64,000 nucleotides of DNA from Shewanella benthica (GTDB lineage Bacteria > Pseudomonadota > Gammaproteobacteria > Enterobacterales > Shewanellaceae). Below are positions 24,698 to 34,438 of the stretch, in pieces. A model generated the notes under the pieces. That model was not told the origin of the DNA. It did no database searches and saw nothing but the letters and a program-made list of their open reading frames with translations. The translations under genes were made by a program, and so were the position numbers. The stretch's first letter is position 1; every line of letters begins with the position of its first letter. Where the stretch lies: NCBI GenBank assembly GCA_023284085.1, contig JAKVHY010000002.1, forward strand, positions 62,001 through 126,000, in the 5' to 3' direction.

Positions 24698-27613
24698 ATG
24701 GAAAAAACATATAACCCGCAGTCTATAGAACAGTCTCTTTACCAAAGCTGGGAAGAGAAAGGTTACTTCAAGCCACATGGCGACGAGTCCAAAGGCAACT
24801 ATTGCATCATGATCCCGCCACCAAATGTGACAGGTAGTCTGCACATGGGTCACGCCTTCCAAGATACCATTATGGATACTCTGACTCGTTATCAGCGTAT
24901 GAAGGGCAAAAACACCCTTTGGCAGGTAGGTACAGATCATGCGGGTATTGCGACTCAGATGCTGGTTGAGCGTAAATTGGCAGCCGAAGAAGGCAAGACA
25001 CGTCACGATCTTGGCCGCGATAAGTTTATCGACAAGATCTGGGAGTGGAAGAAAGAATCCGGTGGCACCATCACTAAGCAGCTGCGTCGTCTCGGCGCTT
25101 CTGTTGATTGGGATCGCGAGCGTTTCACCATGGACGAAGGCATGTCTGAAGCGGTTCAGGAAGTGTTCGTTCGCTTGTATGAAGATGACCTAATCTACCG
25201 TGGTAAGCGCCTGGTCAACTGGGATCCGGCTCTTCACACTGCGATCTCAGATCTCGAAGTCGAGAGCAAAGAGAAACAAGGCAGCATGTGGCATTTCCGC
25301 TACCCGCTGGCCGATGGCGCATTGACTGCCGACGGTAAAGACTATTTAGAAGTGGCGACAACTCGTCCCGAAACCATGCTAGGTGACAGCGCAGTTGCGG
25401 TTCATCCCGATGATGAGCGTTATGCGTCCTTAGTCGGCAAGTTTATCCTGCTGCCAATCGTTAACCGTCTTATTCCTATTGTTGCCGACGATTATGTCGA
25501 CATTGAATTCGGTACCGGTTGTGTGAAGATAACGCCTGCTCACGACTTTAACGATTACGAAGTTGGTAAGCGTCATAACCTGCCTATGTACAACATCTTA
25601 ACTTTCGATGCGGCTATCCGTAGCTCAGCCGAAGTGGTTAACACCGATGGCACCAGCAATACCGAATTAGATAACAGCCTGCCCGAGCGTTATGCTGGTC
25701 TGGATCGTTTCAAGGCACGAACTGCCATCATCGCAGAATTCGACACCCTTGGACTACTCGGGGAGATAAAACCACACGCACTGAAAGTGCCTTATGGCGA
25801 TCGCTCTGGTGTGGTTATCGAGCCACTACTTACCGATCAATGGTATGTCTCTGTTGCCCCTATGGCTAAGACGGCCATGGAAGCGGTCGATAATGGCGAC
25901 ATCAAGTTCGTGCCGCAGCAGTACGAGAACATGTACAACTCTTGGATGCGCGATATTAACGATTGGTGTATCTCACGCCAACTTTGGTGGGGACACAGAA
26001 TCCCGGCCTGGTACGACGAAGCGGGTAAGGTCTATGTTGGCCGCGACGAAGCCGAAGTACGTGCTAAGTATAAGCTTGACGACTCGGTCGTGTTACGCCA
26101 AGACAACGATGTACTCGATACCTGGTTTAGCTCGGCACTTTGGACCTTCTCGACCCTTGGCTGGCCGAAGAACACCGAGGAGCTTAAAGCTTTCCACCCA
26201 ACCGATGTATTAGTCACTGGCTTCGACATCATCTTCTTCTGGGTTGCCCGCATGATCATGATGACCATGCACTTCATCAAAGATGAAAACGGCAAGCCAC
26301 AGGTTCCCTTTAAGACCGTTTACGTGACCGGACTCATTCGTGACGAAGTCGGTAATAAGATGTCTAAGTCTAAGGGCAACGTACTGGATCCGTTAGACAT
26401 GATTGACGGTATCGATCTTGAGTCACTGGTGACCAAGCGTACCGCTAACCTGATGCAGCCCAAACTTGCTGCAAAAATCGAGAAGAGCACACGTAAAGAA
26501 TTTGCCGATGGCATTGAAGCCCACGGTACCGACGCCCTGCGTTTCACTCTAGCCTCTATGGCATCCACAGGCCGTGATATCAGCTGGGACATGAAGCGTC
26601 TCGACGGTTACCGCAGCTTCTGTAACAAGATCTGGAACGCCTCACGCTATGTGTTGATGAACACAGAAGTGCAGTCAGAAGATCAAGACAGCAATGTCGC
26701 AGGCGAGCCATTAGATTGCGGTCAGATCTTAGTCGACGGCAAGCCGGGTGAAATGGAGCTGTCTCTGGCAGATCGCTGGATCATAGGTCTGTTTAACCAG
26801 ACGGTTAAATCCTTTGACGAACACATGGAGAACTACCGTTTCGACCTCGCGGCAAACACCATCTATGAGTTCACCTGGAACCAATTCTGTGACTGGTATT
26901 TAGAGCTGACAAAACCTGTGATGCAGACTGGAACCGAGGCTCAAAAGCGTGGCACCCGCCATACTCTAGTGACTGTACTAGAGGCGATGCAACGTCTGAT
27001 GCATCCTATAATGCCTTATATCACAGAGACTATCTGGAAGCGCGTACAGCCTCTGGCTGGCGTTACCGGCGATACTCTGATGTTGGCACCTTTCCCTGAA
27101 TATCAGGCTGACAAAGTCGATGCTCAGGCTATGGAAGATCTCGAGTGGGTTAAGCAGGTCATCACTGCGGTACGTAACATTCGCGCCGAACTGAACATTG
27201 CTCCATCTAAGCCGCTTAACGCCCTACTACGCGGCGTCAACGAGCAAGACAAGGCTCGTCTGGAAGAGAACCAAACCTTCTTCAAAACCTTGGCTAAGCT
27301 TGAGTCTATGACAATCCTCAGCGACGACGAGACAGCACCTATGTCTACCACTCAGTTGATTGGTGATATGGAGCTGCTTATCCCTATGGCGGGTCTTATC
27401 GATGTGGCTAAAGAAGTCGCGCGTATCGACAAGCTTCTCGAGAAGGCTGCCGGTGAGTTTAAGCGCATCGAAGGTAAGCTCTCTAACCAAGGCTTCGTGG
27501 CTAAAGCCCCGGCTGCCGTGATTGAGAAAGAGCGAGCTAAGCAAGTCGGATATCAACGCGATATCGACAAGCTAACTGAGCAGAAAGCAGAGCTGGCTAA
27601 GCTAGAAGGTTAA
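24698..27613 (+). CDS. valS: Valyl-tRNA synthetase
   Basis: A 971-residue class I aminoacyl-tRNA synthetase that charges tRNA-Val. It has the HMGH signature in [18 protein letters not shown], the CP1 editing domain ([20 protein letters not shown]), KMSKSKGN, an anticodon-binding region, and a C-terminal coiled coil ending [21 protein letters not shown]. Full length for the family. About 30 of its 3'-terminal codons are found again in degraded form at 31194. Confidence 0.98.
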   Translation: MEKTYNPQSIEQSLYQSWEEKGYFKPHGDESKGNYCIMIPPPNVTGSLHMGHAFQDTIMDTLTRYQRMKGKNTLWQVGTDHAGIATQMLVERKLAAEEGKTRHDLGRDKFIDKIWEWKKESGGTITKQLRRLGASVDWDRERFTMDEGMSEAVQEVFVRLYEDDLIYRGKRLVNWDPALHTAISDLEVESKEKQGSMWHFRYPLADGALTADGKDYLEVATTRPETMLGDSAVAVHPDDERYASLVGKFILLPIVNRLIPIVADDYVDIEFGTGCVKITPAHDFNDYEVGKRHNLPMYNILTFDAAIRSSAEVVNTDGTSNTELDNSLPERYAGLDRFKARTAIIAEFDTLGLLGEIKPHALKVPYGDRSGVVIEPLLTDQWYVSVAPMAKTAMEAVDNGDIKFVPQQYENMYNSWMRDINDWCISRQLWWGHRIPAWYDEAGKVYVGRDEAEVRAKYKLDDSVVLRQDNDVLDTWFSSALWTFSTLGWPKNTEELKAFHPTDVLVTGFDIIFFWVARMIMMTMHFIKDENGKPQVPFKTVYVTGLIRDEVGNKMSKSKGNVLDPLDMIDGIDLESLVTKRTANLMQPKLAAKIEKSTRKEFADGIEAHGTDALRFTLASMASTGRDISWDMKRLDGYRSFCNKIWNASRYVLMNTEVQSEDQDSNVAGEPLDCGQILVDGKPGEMELSLADRWIIGLFNQTVKSFDEHMENYRFDLAANTIYEFTWNQFCDWYLELTKPVMQTGTEAQKRGTRHTLVTVLEAMQRLMHPIMPYITETIWKRVQPLAGVTGDTLMLAPFPEYQADKVDAQAMEDLEWVKQVITAVRNIRAELNIAPSKPLNALLRGVNEQDKARLEENQTFFKTLAKLESMTILSDDETAPMSTTQLIGDMELLIPMAGLIDVAKEVARIDKLLEKAAGEFKRIEGKLSNQGFVAKAPAAVIEKERAKQVGYQRDIDKLTEQKAELAKLEG

Positions 27614-27673
27614 AAGAAGTGTCGAGTTCCTAGAAGCGAGAGCCTAGGAACAAGCATTTTTGACTAACACTAG

Positions 27674-27706
27674 AAAGGGCTGTCATCGTGACAGCCCTTT
27701 TTGTTA
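27674..27706 (+). terminator. Terminator of holC-valS
   Basis: Stem AAAGGGCTGTCA/TGACAGCCCTTT with a three-base loop and a following TTTTTG. It lies 60 bases past the valS stop codon and just before the convergent endonuclease gene. Confidence 0.92.
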
Positions 27707-27723
27707 TCTATCTATTGCAGATT

Positions 27724-29310
27724 TTAATATTTACGGCGAACGATGACCCCAGTGGCCAACAATAATCCCCAAAGATAGTGCAAGGCACCGCCTGAAGATG
27801 ACGTATCTTCAGTAGGCGGCGTAACCTCTGGATCTGTGGGTGGTGTTGTCACTATTTTATCATTGACCGTAAGCACGACAGTCTGTGTCACCGTCTCTCC
27901 CTTCATATCTGTGACTGTCAGGCTGAAACTGATGCTTTCTGCGCCTGTCACTTGCGGTGCGGTAAACTCAAGCTGTGGCTTGGTAGTATCGGTAATCGTT
28001 ACCGTGCTACCCGCAATTTGTTGCCACAAATAACTGGCATCGACACCGTTACTGGCACTTTTCAAACTGACCTTATTGCCTTCGTAGACCACTGATACAG
28101 CCATAATGCTTAATGTCAGCGGCTTATCTTTGATAGACAAGATCACAGTATCATTTGCAGTTGAGCCAAAGCTGTCGGTCATTGTGACTTTAAAACCAAG
28201 CTCGCTGTCGGCATCGACTTCAGGGGCCACAAAATTGAGGCTGGCCGTATTCAACTGAGCTATGGTTACTGGCGCGCCACTGATCTGTTGCCATAAGAAA
28301 CTTACCCCATCGATGTTACTCTGGGCGACTATGTTTACCGCCTCACCTTCCTTAACAGGGGTGATAGCCGCAATGGTTACCACGGGCGTGATAATAGCAG
28401 AGCCACAGACATCTTTATAAACGATCTCGGTCCACTCAGGATGATCGATATACGGATTACGGTTGCCTTGATACTCAAAGATGCTGTTATTTCTGTCACG
28501 TTCGAAATTATCAACAGGGTCAACTGCATGCCACTCGAGTAAGGTACACAGCTTACCCATCTCACCGGCACTAGTTAACGAGCTAGAGGTGCTGGTGCCA
28601 ACTCGATCAACCAGCAGCAGATCCGGCATATCATCGTCACTGCCTACTTCATAGCGGGTATCCATATAGAACATCATGCGAGCAACGTCACCCTTGACCG
28701 CATCTCTTGGTTCCCAAGAAAGGGCGCCATTCTTGAGGTTATCTGGCGCCTCACTGACCGCACTGCCACCAATATCGAAATCATTATTGCCACGGGCGCT
28801 ATTCATCGACATATCAGATGGGCGCAGGTGATGAATATCGGTATAACCATGCTGACTCTTACCCGGGAAACCATGACTCTTGGCCCAGACATGTTCTCGG
28901 TTCCAGTAATCTTGATCATTTACGCCTGAGGCATTGTGATTCTTAGGGATCGAGTTGCCCTTATAAATTAAGATGACATTGCTTGAGTTGTTAGGATCTT
29001 CATCGGTATAGGTCAGTGCCGTCCATACTTCGGAGTATGTTAATTGTTTATGTTCCGCTGAAATATCTTGACTCAAAGCGGTCTTAAATCCACTGATATC
29101 CAGATTATCAGCAGCATGAGTATTGGCGTAGTACAAGCTGTCATCGAAATTTTCCCTATCTGCAATTTTACTGATATCGGGACAGTTGGTACAGATAGCT
29201 TTATTGACAGTCGCACTGGCTAACAACTTGGCATCGACTGGCGACACCTCATCGGCATAAACATTAATTGCGGAGAAACACACTAAAACAGGTAGAATTA
29301 TTTTTATCAT
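27724..29310 (-). CDS. Extracellular endonuclease I with Ig-like repeats and GlyGly-CTERM anchor
   Basis: A 528-residue exported nuclease. The signal peptide MIKIILPVLVCFSAINVYAD is followed by a CTNC pair and the endonuclease I domain (about 45-300). Its beta-beta-alpha-metal site is seen in NREHVWAKSHGFP (His near 140), DIHHLRPSD and NSARGNNDFD. Two Ig/PKD-like repeats of about 85 residues follow, each with a SFLWQQI/SYLWQQI core. The C terminus SSGGALHYLWGLLLATGVIVRRKY has the Gly-Gly, hydrophobic helix and basic tail of a rhombosortase substrate, usually released by the type II system. AAGGTG before the ATG at 29310 supports this start. It probably degrades external DNA for nutrient use. 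Confidence 0.9.
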   Translation of the reverse strand: MIKIILPVLVCFSAINVYADEVSPVDAKLLASATVNKAICTNCPDISKIADRENFDDSLYYANTHAADNLDISGFKTALSQDISAEHKQLTYSEVWTALTYTDEDPNNSSNVILIYKGNSIPKNHNASGVNDQDYWNREHVWAKSHGFPGKSQHGYTDIHHLRPSDMSMNSARGNNDFDIGGSAVSEAPDNLKNGALSWEPRDAVKGDVARMMFYMDTRYEVGSDDDMPDLLLVDRVGTSTSSSLTSAGEMGKLCTLLEWHAVDPVDNFERDRNNSIFEYQGNRNPYIDHPEWTEIVYKDVCGSAIITPVVTIAAITPVKEGEAVNIVAQSNIDGVSFLWQQISGAPVTIAQLNTASLNFVAPEVDADSELGFKVTMTDSFGSTANDTVILSIKDKPLTLSIMAVSVVYEGNKVSLKSASNGVDASYLWQQIAGSTVTITDTTKPQLEFTAPQVTGAESISFSLTVTDMKGETVTQTVVLTVNDKIVTTPPTDPEVTPPTEDTSSSGGALHYLWGLLLATGVIVRRKY

Positions 29311-29985
29311 ATCAACACCTTTAAACACGCCTTACATTTAACTCCCGATTAAAACACAGATGGGCAACAAGTGGTTAACCAATAGAATGATTATCGTGAT
29401 TAAGATCTCATATGGCTAATTAGCACTATAAAATATAATTAAACATTGAATAAATATTAGATCAAACAAAGCATAAACAGTTAAAACATAATCAAGTAAA
29501 ATCAAACTATTACACAAAAACCAGCTAAGAGAAAACTCACAAACCTGCACTCTAAATCAAACATAAGCCTTAATAAAAAATAATCGAAACCAATATGACG
29601 AATACTATTAGACCAATTATGAGAATACTCTAATGATATTTAAAGGCTATTAAACTCTACGCATAATTTATAATAACAAGATAAATTAAAACCATTTAAA
29701 ATAACACACTTGTCCTTATTAGATTTATTCGTTCAATCAACAACACTCCGTTTTAATAACAACATAATAACCCCCTCCAGCAAACCCACAGAAATAGTGA
29801 CAAGGTCCATCTGGCAGGTAGGAGGTTTAGCTAAAATCGAGATCACTTTATTGATTTAAGAACAATCATTTTAATTATGCCGATAACAATAACTGCGGCC
29901 ATTACGGCAATATAACTGAGAGCCTACCAGAGCTATTGGCGTTCTACATGAAGAACAGTGCCCTTCGATAATGAACCTAAACTCA
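29311..29985. other. Long AT-rich intergenic region
   Basis: About 675 bases, very AT-rich between 29340 and 29760, with no gene-length frame. At 29843-29902 the minus strand has a 19-codon frame MAAVIVIGIIKMIVLKSIK, which could be a tiny membrane peptide or the end of a lost membrane protein; it lacks a ribosome binding site. No repeat or RNA gene was recognised. Confidence 0.45.
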
Positions 29986-31137
29986 CTAACCCATGAAGAT
30001 GGGGATCCGCTGACGACCGAAATGCTCACAGGGGCCATCGAAACGTCCCGGTATTTGGGTACCGCAATATTGGCACTTGCCGCTATGATTGAGGTGATAC
30101 TCGCCTAACTCATACCAGTCTCGATTGATGACCAACTTATGACATGAGGGGCAGTAACTGCTGCCGCCATCTGTGTCATGAATATTGCCGGTATAGACAT
30201 AGTTAAGCCCCTGAGCCAGGGCAATTTCTCTGGCCCGCATCAGAGTCGATGCAGGGGTTCTGGGCTTATCTAACATATGAAAGTCGGGATGAAAGGCACT
30301 GAAATGCAGTGGCACATCATGACCTAAGTTATCGGCTATCCACTTGGTTTGTTGCTCCAGTTCTTTGACTGAATCATTTTCATCGGGGATCAAGAGTGTA
30401 GTTATCTCGAACCATACCTGGGTCTCATGCTTAAGGTAGAGCAAGGTATCGAGTACATCGCTAAGATTTCCGCTGCATATCTTGTGATAGAAGTCTTGAG
30501 TGAAACCTTTCAGATCCACATTAGCCGCGTCCATATAGCGATAAAACTCGACCCTGGGTTCGGGGCAGATATAACCAGCTGTCACCGCTACCGAGTTGAT
30601 CCCCTGCTCATGGCAGGCCTGAGCCACATCAATGGCGTACTCGAGGAAGATAACCGGATCGTTATAGGTGAAGGCGATGCTCCTGCAGCCCATACGTTTG
30701 GCCGTTGACGCCAATGATTCCGGACTGGCTTTCGAGCCTAAGGTATCGAACTCACGTGACTTACTGATGTCCCAGTTCTGACAGAACTTGCAGCAGAGAT
30801 TGCAGCCTGCGGTGCCAAAAGAAAGTACAGAACTGCCGGGATAGAAATGATTCAGCGGTTTCTTCTCTATGGGATCGATACAGAAGCCACTGGAGCGACC
30901 ATAGCTGGTGAGCTTTATCTCATTATCTATGTTTTGGCGCACGAAGCAGACACCGCGCTTGCCCTCACGCAGCTGACAATGTCTGGGACATAAATCGCAT
31001 TGCACCCTACCGTCGTCCAGACGATGCCAGTACTTAGTTTTTACGGTACTCGACTCTGCAATATTAGTCTGTCCAGTATTGCTATTAACCAGATTCATTT
31101 CACCTATATTGGTACTCGATTTAGACATCATCAGCAT
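29986..31137 (-). CDS. amrS: AmmeMemoRadiSam system radical SAM enzyme
   Basis: A 383-residue radical SAM protein. CxxxCxxC iron-sulfur cysteines are in GTAGCNLCCKFCQNWDISKS. The N-terminal CDLCPRHCQLREGKRGVCFVR and the C-terminal YCPSCHKLVINRDWY ... CQYCGTQIPGRFDGPCEHFG cysteine sets are typical of AmrS. It forms with AmrB (MEMO-like) and AmrA (AMMECR1-like) the three-part AmmeMemoRadiSam system, whose substrate is not established. The three are normally neighbours; here amrB and amrA are 2.5 kb away, beyond an inserted MCP gene. The first 30 residues are Ser/Thr/Asn-rich and the exact start is uncertain. Confidence 0.92.
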   Translation of the reverse strand: MLMMSKSSTNIGEMNLVNSNTGQTNIAESSTVKTKYWHRLDDGRVQCDLCPRHCQLREGKRGVCFVRQNIDNEIKLTSYGRSSGFCIDPIEKKPLNHFYPGSSVLSFGTAGCNLCCKFCQNWDISKSREFDTLGSKASPESLASTAKRMGCRSIAFTYNDPVIFLEYAIDVAQACHEQGINSVAVTAGYICPEPRVEFYRYMDAANVDLKGFTQDFYHKICSGNLSDVLDTLLYLKHETQVWFEITTLLIPDENDSVKELEQQTKWIADNLGHDVPLHFSAFHPDFHMLDKPRTPASTLMRAREIALAQGLNYVYTGNIHDTDGGSSYCPSCHKLVINRDWYELGEYHLNHSGKCQYCGTQIPGRFDGPCEHFGRQRIPIFMG

Positions 31138-31171
31138 GTGTCCGGCTTGGCCTATACTTAAAGCCTAGTTT
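31091..31171. repeat. 81-bp direct repeat, copy 1
   Basis: Identical base for base to 33523-33603. It contains the first 15 or so codons of amrS and its upstream promoter region. A weaker match continues for another 20-25 bases (GGTATCAG) up to the point where amrB starts in copy 2. Confidence 0.95.
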
Positions 31172-31193
31172 AAAAAGCTTGGGTCAGGTATCA

Positions 31194-31265
31194 GCAAGCT
31201 GGATATCTGCGCGATATCGAAAAGCTAACCGAACAGAGAACAGAAAGCAGGAAGGTTAAAAGAAG
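31194..31265 (+). pseudogene. Degraded duplicate of the valS 3' end
   Basis: The stretch from GCAAGCTGGATATC to GAAGGTTAAAAGAAG matches the end of valS (27541-27620) with about 85 percent identity and one small deletion, and still encodes the motif GYLRDIEKLTEQ. Weaker similarity (GTGTCGAGT) continues downstream, followed by a hairpin terminator similar in place to the valS terminator. It begins exactly where copy 1 of the 81-bp repeat fades out. Confidence 0.85.
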
Positions 31266-31356
31266 CTATAAGTCTTAAGCTGTAAGCTCAAGATAGAGCT
31301 AAGAAAGCTAAATGCAGTGTCGAGTCACGAGTATAACTTGCTCCCCCCGACCAAAG

Positions 31357-31386
31357 AGAAAGGCAGTCATTAGACTGCCTTTTTGT
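31357..31386 (+). terminator. Hairpin terminator after the valS fragment
   Basis: AAGGCAGTC/GACTGCCTT with loop ATTA and following TTTTG. It sits about 90 bases past the valS-like stop codon, as in the real valS locus (60 bases), and probably came with the fragment. It may also terminate readthrough from any plus-strand promoter in copy 1. Confidence 0.75.
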
Positions 31387-31629
31387 TACCTGCAGCGAAA
31401 TAAGCAACTGGCAAGGGGGTTAAATCTATAGAACCTATGTAGGTGTTGGACCTATGTAAGACTGGCTTTAGCCGGGAGGTTCTTTACTCAAAGCGTAAAT
31501 CCCAGAAATCCTCTCCTTCTATCTATCGCAGCTAAAGCAGCTCCTACCTGGAGCTGGCTTTGACTTGCCACTTAGAACTTACTGCTTACCACTTTTCTTT
31601 TTAGCTCTCGGTTGACACTATGCCTAGGC
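31387..31629. repeat. REP-like inverted elements downstream of the MCP
   Basis: GACTGGCTTTAGCCGGGAGG near 31460-31479 and CGCAGCTAAAGCAGCTCCTACC near 31527-31548 are two short palindromic units in opposite orientation, resembling REP/BIME elements of the type AGGAGCTGCTTTAGCTGCGA. ACCTATGTA also occurs twice just left of them. The region holds no gene. Confidence 0.5.
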
Positions 31630-33360
31630 TTAACTTATCCGGTAACGCTCAACCTCTAGCCGCATAGACTCTGCCAGACTGGCAAGCTCACGAGTAGCAA
31701 CGTTACTCTGCTCCGCACCAGCGGCGGTCTGATCGGAAATATCACTGATATTGATGATATTTTGATTTACCTCCTCGGTAACCGCGCTCTGCTGCTCGGA
31801 AGCGGTGGCGATTTGGGCATTCATGGCATTGATCTGCTCGACGCTGGCGATTATTTGTCGCAGGACATCACCTGCCTGCCGAGATTTTGCCACGCTCATC
31901 TGTGCCTGCTCGGTGCCACGCTCCATCATCACCATGGAGTCCCGGCTCCCTTGTTGTATACGTTGAATCATCAGCTGTATCTCTTCGGTGGCATCCTGAG
32001 TTCGTTTGGCCAAGGTGCGAACCTCATCCGCCACCACGGCAAAACCCCGTCCCTGCTCGCCGGCACGGGCTGCCTCTATCGCGGCATTGAGCGCCAATAG
32101 ATTGGTCTGCTCTGAGATCCCTTGGATCACATCCACTACGCCGCCAATTTCATCGGAATGACGCCCCAGAAGTTTCATCGACTCAGTTACCTGTTCCATT
32201 TCCTGAGATAAAGTCTCGATCATGCAGATGCTCTCCCCCACCACCGACTGGCCTTTAACGGCGGCAACATCGGCCTCCCTAGAGGCAATTTCAGCCGCTG
32301 CGGCGCTTTGGGCAACCTCTCTCACCGTCGCGGTCAACTCATTGATCGCCGTGGCAATCAATTGCGTCTGCTGTTGTTGTTCGACCACATTTCGCTGAGT
32401 CTGGGTCGACACTACGGAGTTTTCTTCGGCCGAACTGGCTAACTTAACCGTCGACAGGAGGGTGTTTTCGATCGCCTGTTGGAATCCCGCCGCAATTTTA
32501 TCGACCGTAGCGGCAATATGGGCAAACTCATCGTCTCCCCCCAGCTCGATACGCCGGGTCAGATCGCCGTTCGCGATAGCATCGGCGGTATTTTCCAGTT
32601 GCGTGACAGCATGATTCATCCGTCTGATGATAAGCGTCGAGCCCAAGGTAGTAACCAGAATACTGACACCAGAAAATAGCAGTACTAACAGGGTGAAAGC
32701 GGCAAGATTCTCTTGGGAGCGGGTAAACATTCCTTCGCCCTCCGTTATCTGCAATGCCTGAAATGCTTCGGCGCCGGCCCCAATCTTGGCAAACAGGGGA
32801 TTAATCTGTGTCAGAAATATCCGCTCCGAGTCTTCATAGTCCCCATCCTGCAGCGCTGCCAGCGCGGGCATGAATCCTGTCGTGGTGATGCCATCAAGGC
32901 GCGTGGCCAGGCGTTCGATCAGCACTTTTTCTTCGGCTTCTAAGGAGCCGGTAAGCAGTTTTTCATCGACGATATAATGCAGCGAGTCAAGAGACACTTG
33001 CACCGTCAGCACGTGTCTATCTAGCGTGTGGTCATGTAACGCCGCAGATTTAGTACTAGGATCATGCTGAAAAGCCAGCAGTAATTCACCACGGGCATTG
33101 CCCAACTCGTCAAGAACCTTACCGATATTGATACTATGCTGCATGCCCTGGGTGTATAGGTCCTCGATGGAAGCTCCCGCCTCCTCCATGCCGGAAATGC
33201 CCTTGTATCCTAAAAAAACGAATGCAATAACCGTCAACAGGGCTATCCCTTGCAGCTGGAACCTGATCGACTTAATCCGCCGTAGCGAACCGGAAGTTTG
33301 CTGGTGAGCAACGACGCCAGCATCGACCCTCTCTCCCTGAATAGCTAAGCCAACTGACAT
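31630..33360 (-). CDS. Methyl-accepting chemotaxis protein, four-helix-bundle sensor
   Basis: A 576-residue MCP. A cytoplasmic lead of about 45 residues precedes the first membrane segment ([17 protein letters not shown]), then a helical periplasmic sensor (about 70-220) of the 4HB type, a second membrane segment ([17 protein letters not shown]), HAMP ([28 protein letters not shown]) and a full signalling domain with [22 protein letters not shown] at the tip. The ATG at 33360 is preferred over a frame opening 32 codons earlier because AAAGGAAA precedes it. It lies in a block between amrS and amrB flanked by an 81-bp direct repeat, so its location is recent and its ligand need not relate to the amr genes. 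Confidence 0.92.
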   Translation of the reverse strand: MSVGLAIQGERVDAGVVAHQQTSGSLRRIKSIRFQLQGIALLTVIAFVFLGYKGISGMEEAGASIEDLYTQGMQHSINIGKVLDELGNARGELLLAFQHDPSTKSAALHDHTLDRHVLTVQVSLDSLHYIVDEKLLTGSLEAEEKVLIERLATRLDGITTTGFMPALAALQDGDYEDSERIFLTQINPLFAKIGAGAEAFQALQITEGEGMFTRSQENLAAFTLLVLLFSGVSILVTTLGSTLIIRRMNHAVTQLENTADAIANGDLTRRIELGGDDEFAHIAATVDKIAAGFQQAIENTLLSTVKLASSAEENSVVSTQTQRNVVEQQQQTQLIATAINELTATVREVAQSAAAAEIASREADVAAVKGQSVVGESICMIETLSQEMEQVTESMKLLGRHSDEIGGVVDVIQGISEQTNLLALNAAIEAARAGEQGRGFAVVADEVRTLAKRTQDATEEIQLMIQRIQQGSRDSMVMMERGTEQAQMSVAKSRQAGDVLRQIIASVEQINAMNAQIATASEQQSAVTEEVNQNIINISDISDQTAAGAEQSNVATRELASLAESMRLEVERYRIS

Positions 33361-33522
33361 ACAAATTTCCTTTATATTGTTATTATGAAAGCGCCTAACA
33401 TATAGATAAATGTTAACCCGTTTATTGACCGCGATCCCACAGGCAACTGGATGCACTTTTAATACCTATAAATGAGTACTTGTTCACATTTAACTAACGA
33501 GATTAACAGTGGAATACTAACA

Positions 33523-33603
33523 AGATTCATTTCACCTATATTGGTACTCGATTTAGACATCATCAGCATGTGTCCGGCTTGGCCTATACTTAAAGCCTAG
33601 TTT
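33523..33603. repeat. 81-bp direct repeat, copy 2, with amrS 5' stub
   Basis: Identical to 31091-31171. On the minus strand it still holds the first codons of amrS (ATG near 33569), now followed by unrelated sequence, so this is a truncated stub. The plus-strand side leads directly to amrB and is the original amrB promoter and ribosome binding site. Confidence 0.95.
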
Positions 33604-33625
33604 TAAAAGTCTGGCTAGGTATCAG

Positions 33626-34438
33626 ATGCTAAGTTCTATTCGCCCTCCCGCCGTCGCCGGGCTGTTTTATCCGGCAGATCCTATGGTGCTATCCGCTGAG
33701 CTAGCCAGCTATATGGATCTGGCTCAGACACCGCGAGATCAAATATCCAATACGATAGCTAAGGCGATTATCGTGCCTCATGCGGGTTATATTTACTCAG
33801 GGCTGGTGGCAGCTCATGGCTTTTCTCACATCGAGAACAACAAACATAAAATTGAACGCGTGGTCTTACTCGGTCCCGCCCATACCCTTTATCTGCAAGG
33901 CTGCGCCATCCCCACAAGCACCCATTTCTCCACGCCCCTGGGCAACTTGCCCATAGACCCTTCTGGCGCTGCAAAGTTGGCTGCATATGATGCCGTCACC
34001 ATCTCCAACATTCCCCATCGAGAGGAGCACAGCCTGGAAGTCGAACTGCCCTTCCTGCAGCATTGCCTGGATGAATTTGAGATCCTCCCCATCCTAGTGG
34101 GTGACATCGCCCCCGAGCCGATGGCCGAACTGTTGGAGTTAGTCTGGGGTGGAGAGGAAACCTTGATTGTTGTCAGCTCAGATCTAAGCCACTTTCATCC
34201 CTATGATGTAGCTAAGCGATTAGACCGGGAAACTTGCCAGAAAATCCTGGCCAATAACAGCGACATATCTTCCGAGCAAGCCTGCGGTTGCCGCTCACTT
34301 AATGCGCTTTCTCTGCAGCTTATACGTCATAATCTCAACATCACTCAGCTGAGTTATCAAAACTCGGGTGACTGTGCCACTCGCTATGCGGCTGACAAAA
34401 ATCGAGTGGTCGGCTATGCCAGCTTTGCCATCAGTTAA
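33626..34438 (+). CDS. amrB: AmmeMemoRadiSam system protein B, MEMO1 family
   Basis: A 270-residue MEMO-like protein related to class III extradiol dioxygenases. It begins SSIRPPAVAGLFYPADP and has AIIVPHAGYIYSGLVAAHGF, VVLLGPAHTLYLQGCA and LIVVSSDLSHFHPYDVAKRLD, giving the conserved His residues of the family. Archaeal and eukaryotic members are of debated enzymatic role. AGGT lies just before the ATG. It overlaps amrA by 23 bases and was presumably divergent from amrS before an insertion. Confidence 0.92.
   Translation: MLSSIRPPAVAGLFYPADPMVLSAELASYMDLAQTPRDQISNTIAKAIIVPHAGYIYSGLVAAHGFSHIENNKHKIERVVLLGPAHTLYLQGCAIPTSTHFSTPLGNLPIDPSGAAKLAAYDAVTISNIPHREEHSLEVELPFLQHCLDEFEILPILVGDIAPEPMAELLELVWGGEETLIVVSSDLSHFHPYDVAKRLDRETCQKILANNSDISSEQACGCRSLNALSLQLIRHNLNITQLSYQNSGDCATRYAADKNRVVGYASFAIS

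Noticed and set aside
31091-33603. Composite transposon with 81-bp terminal repeats
   Set aside because: The repeats are direct copies of a host promoter region, and no transposase lies inside.
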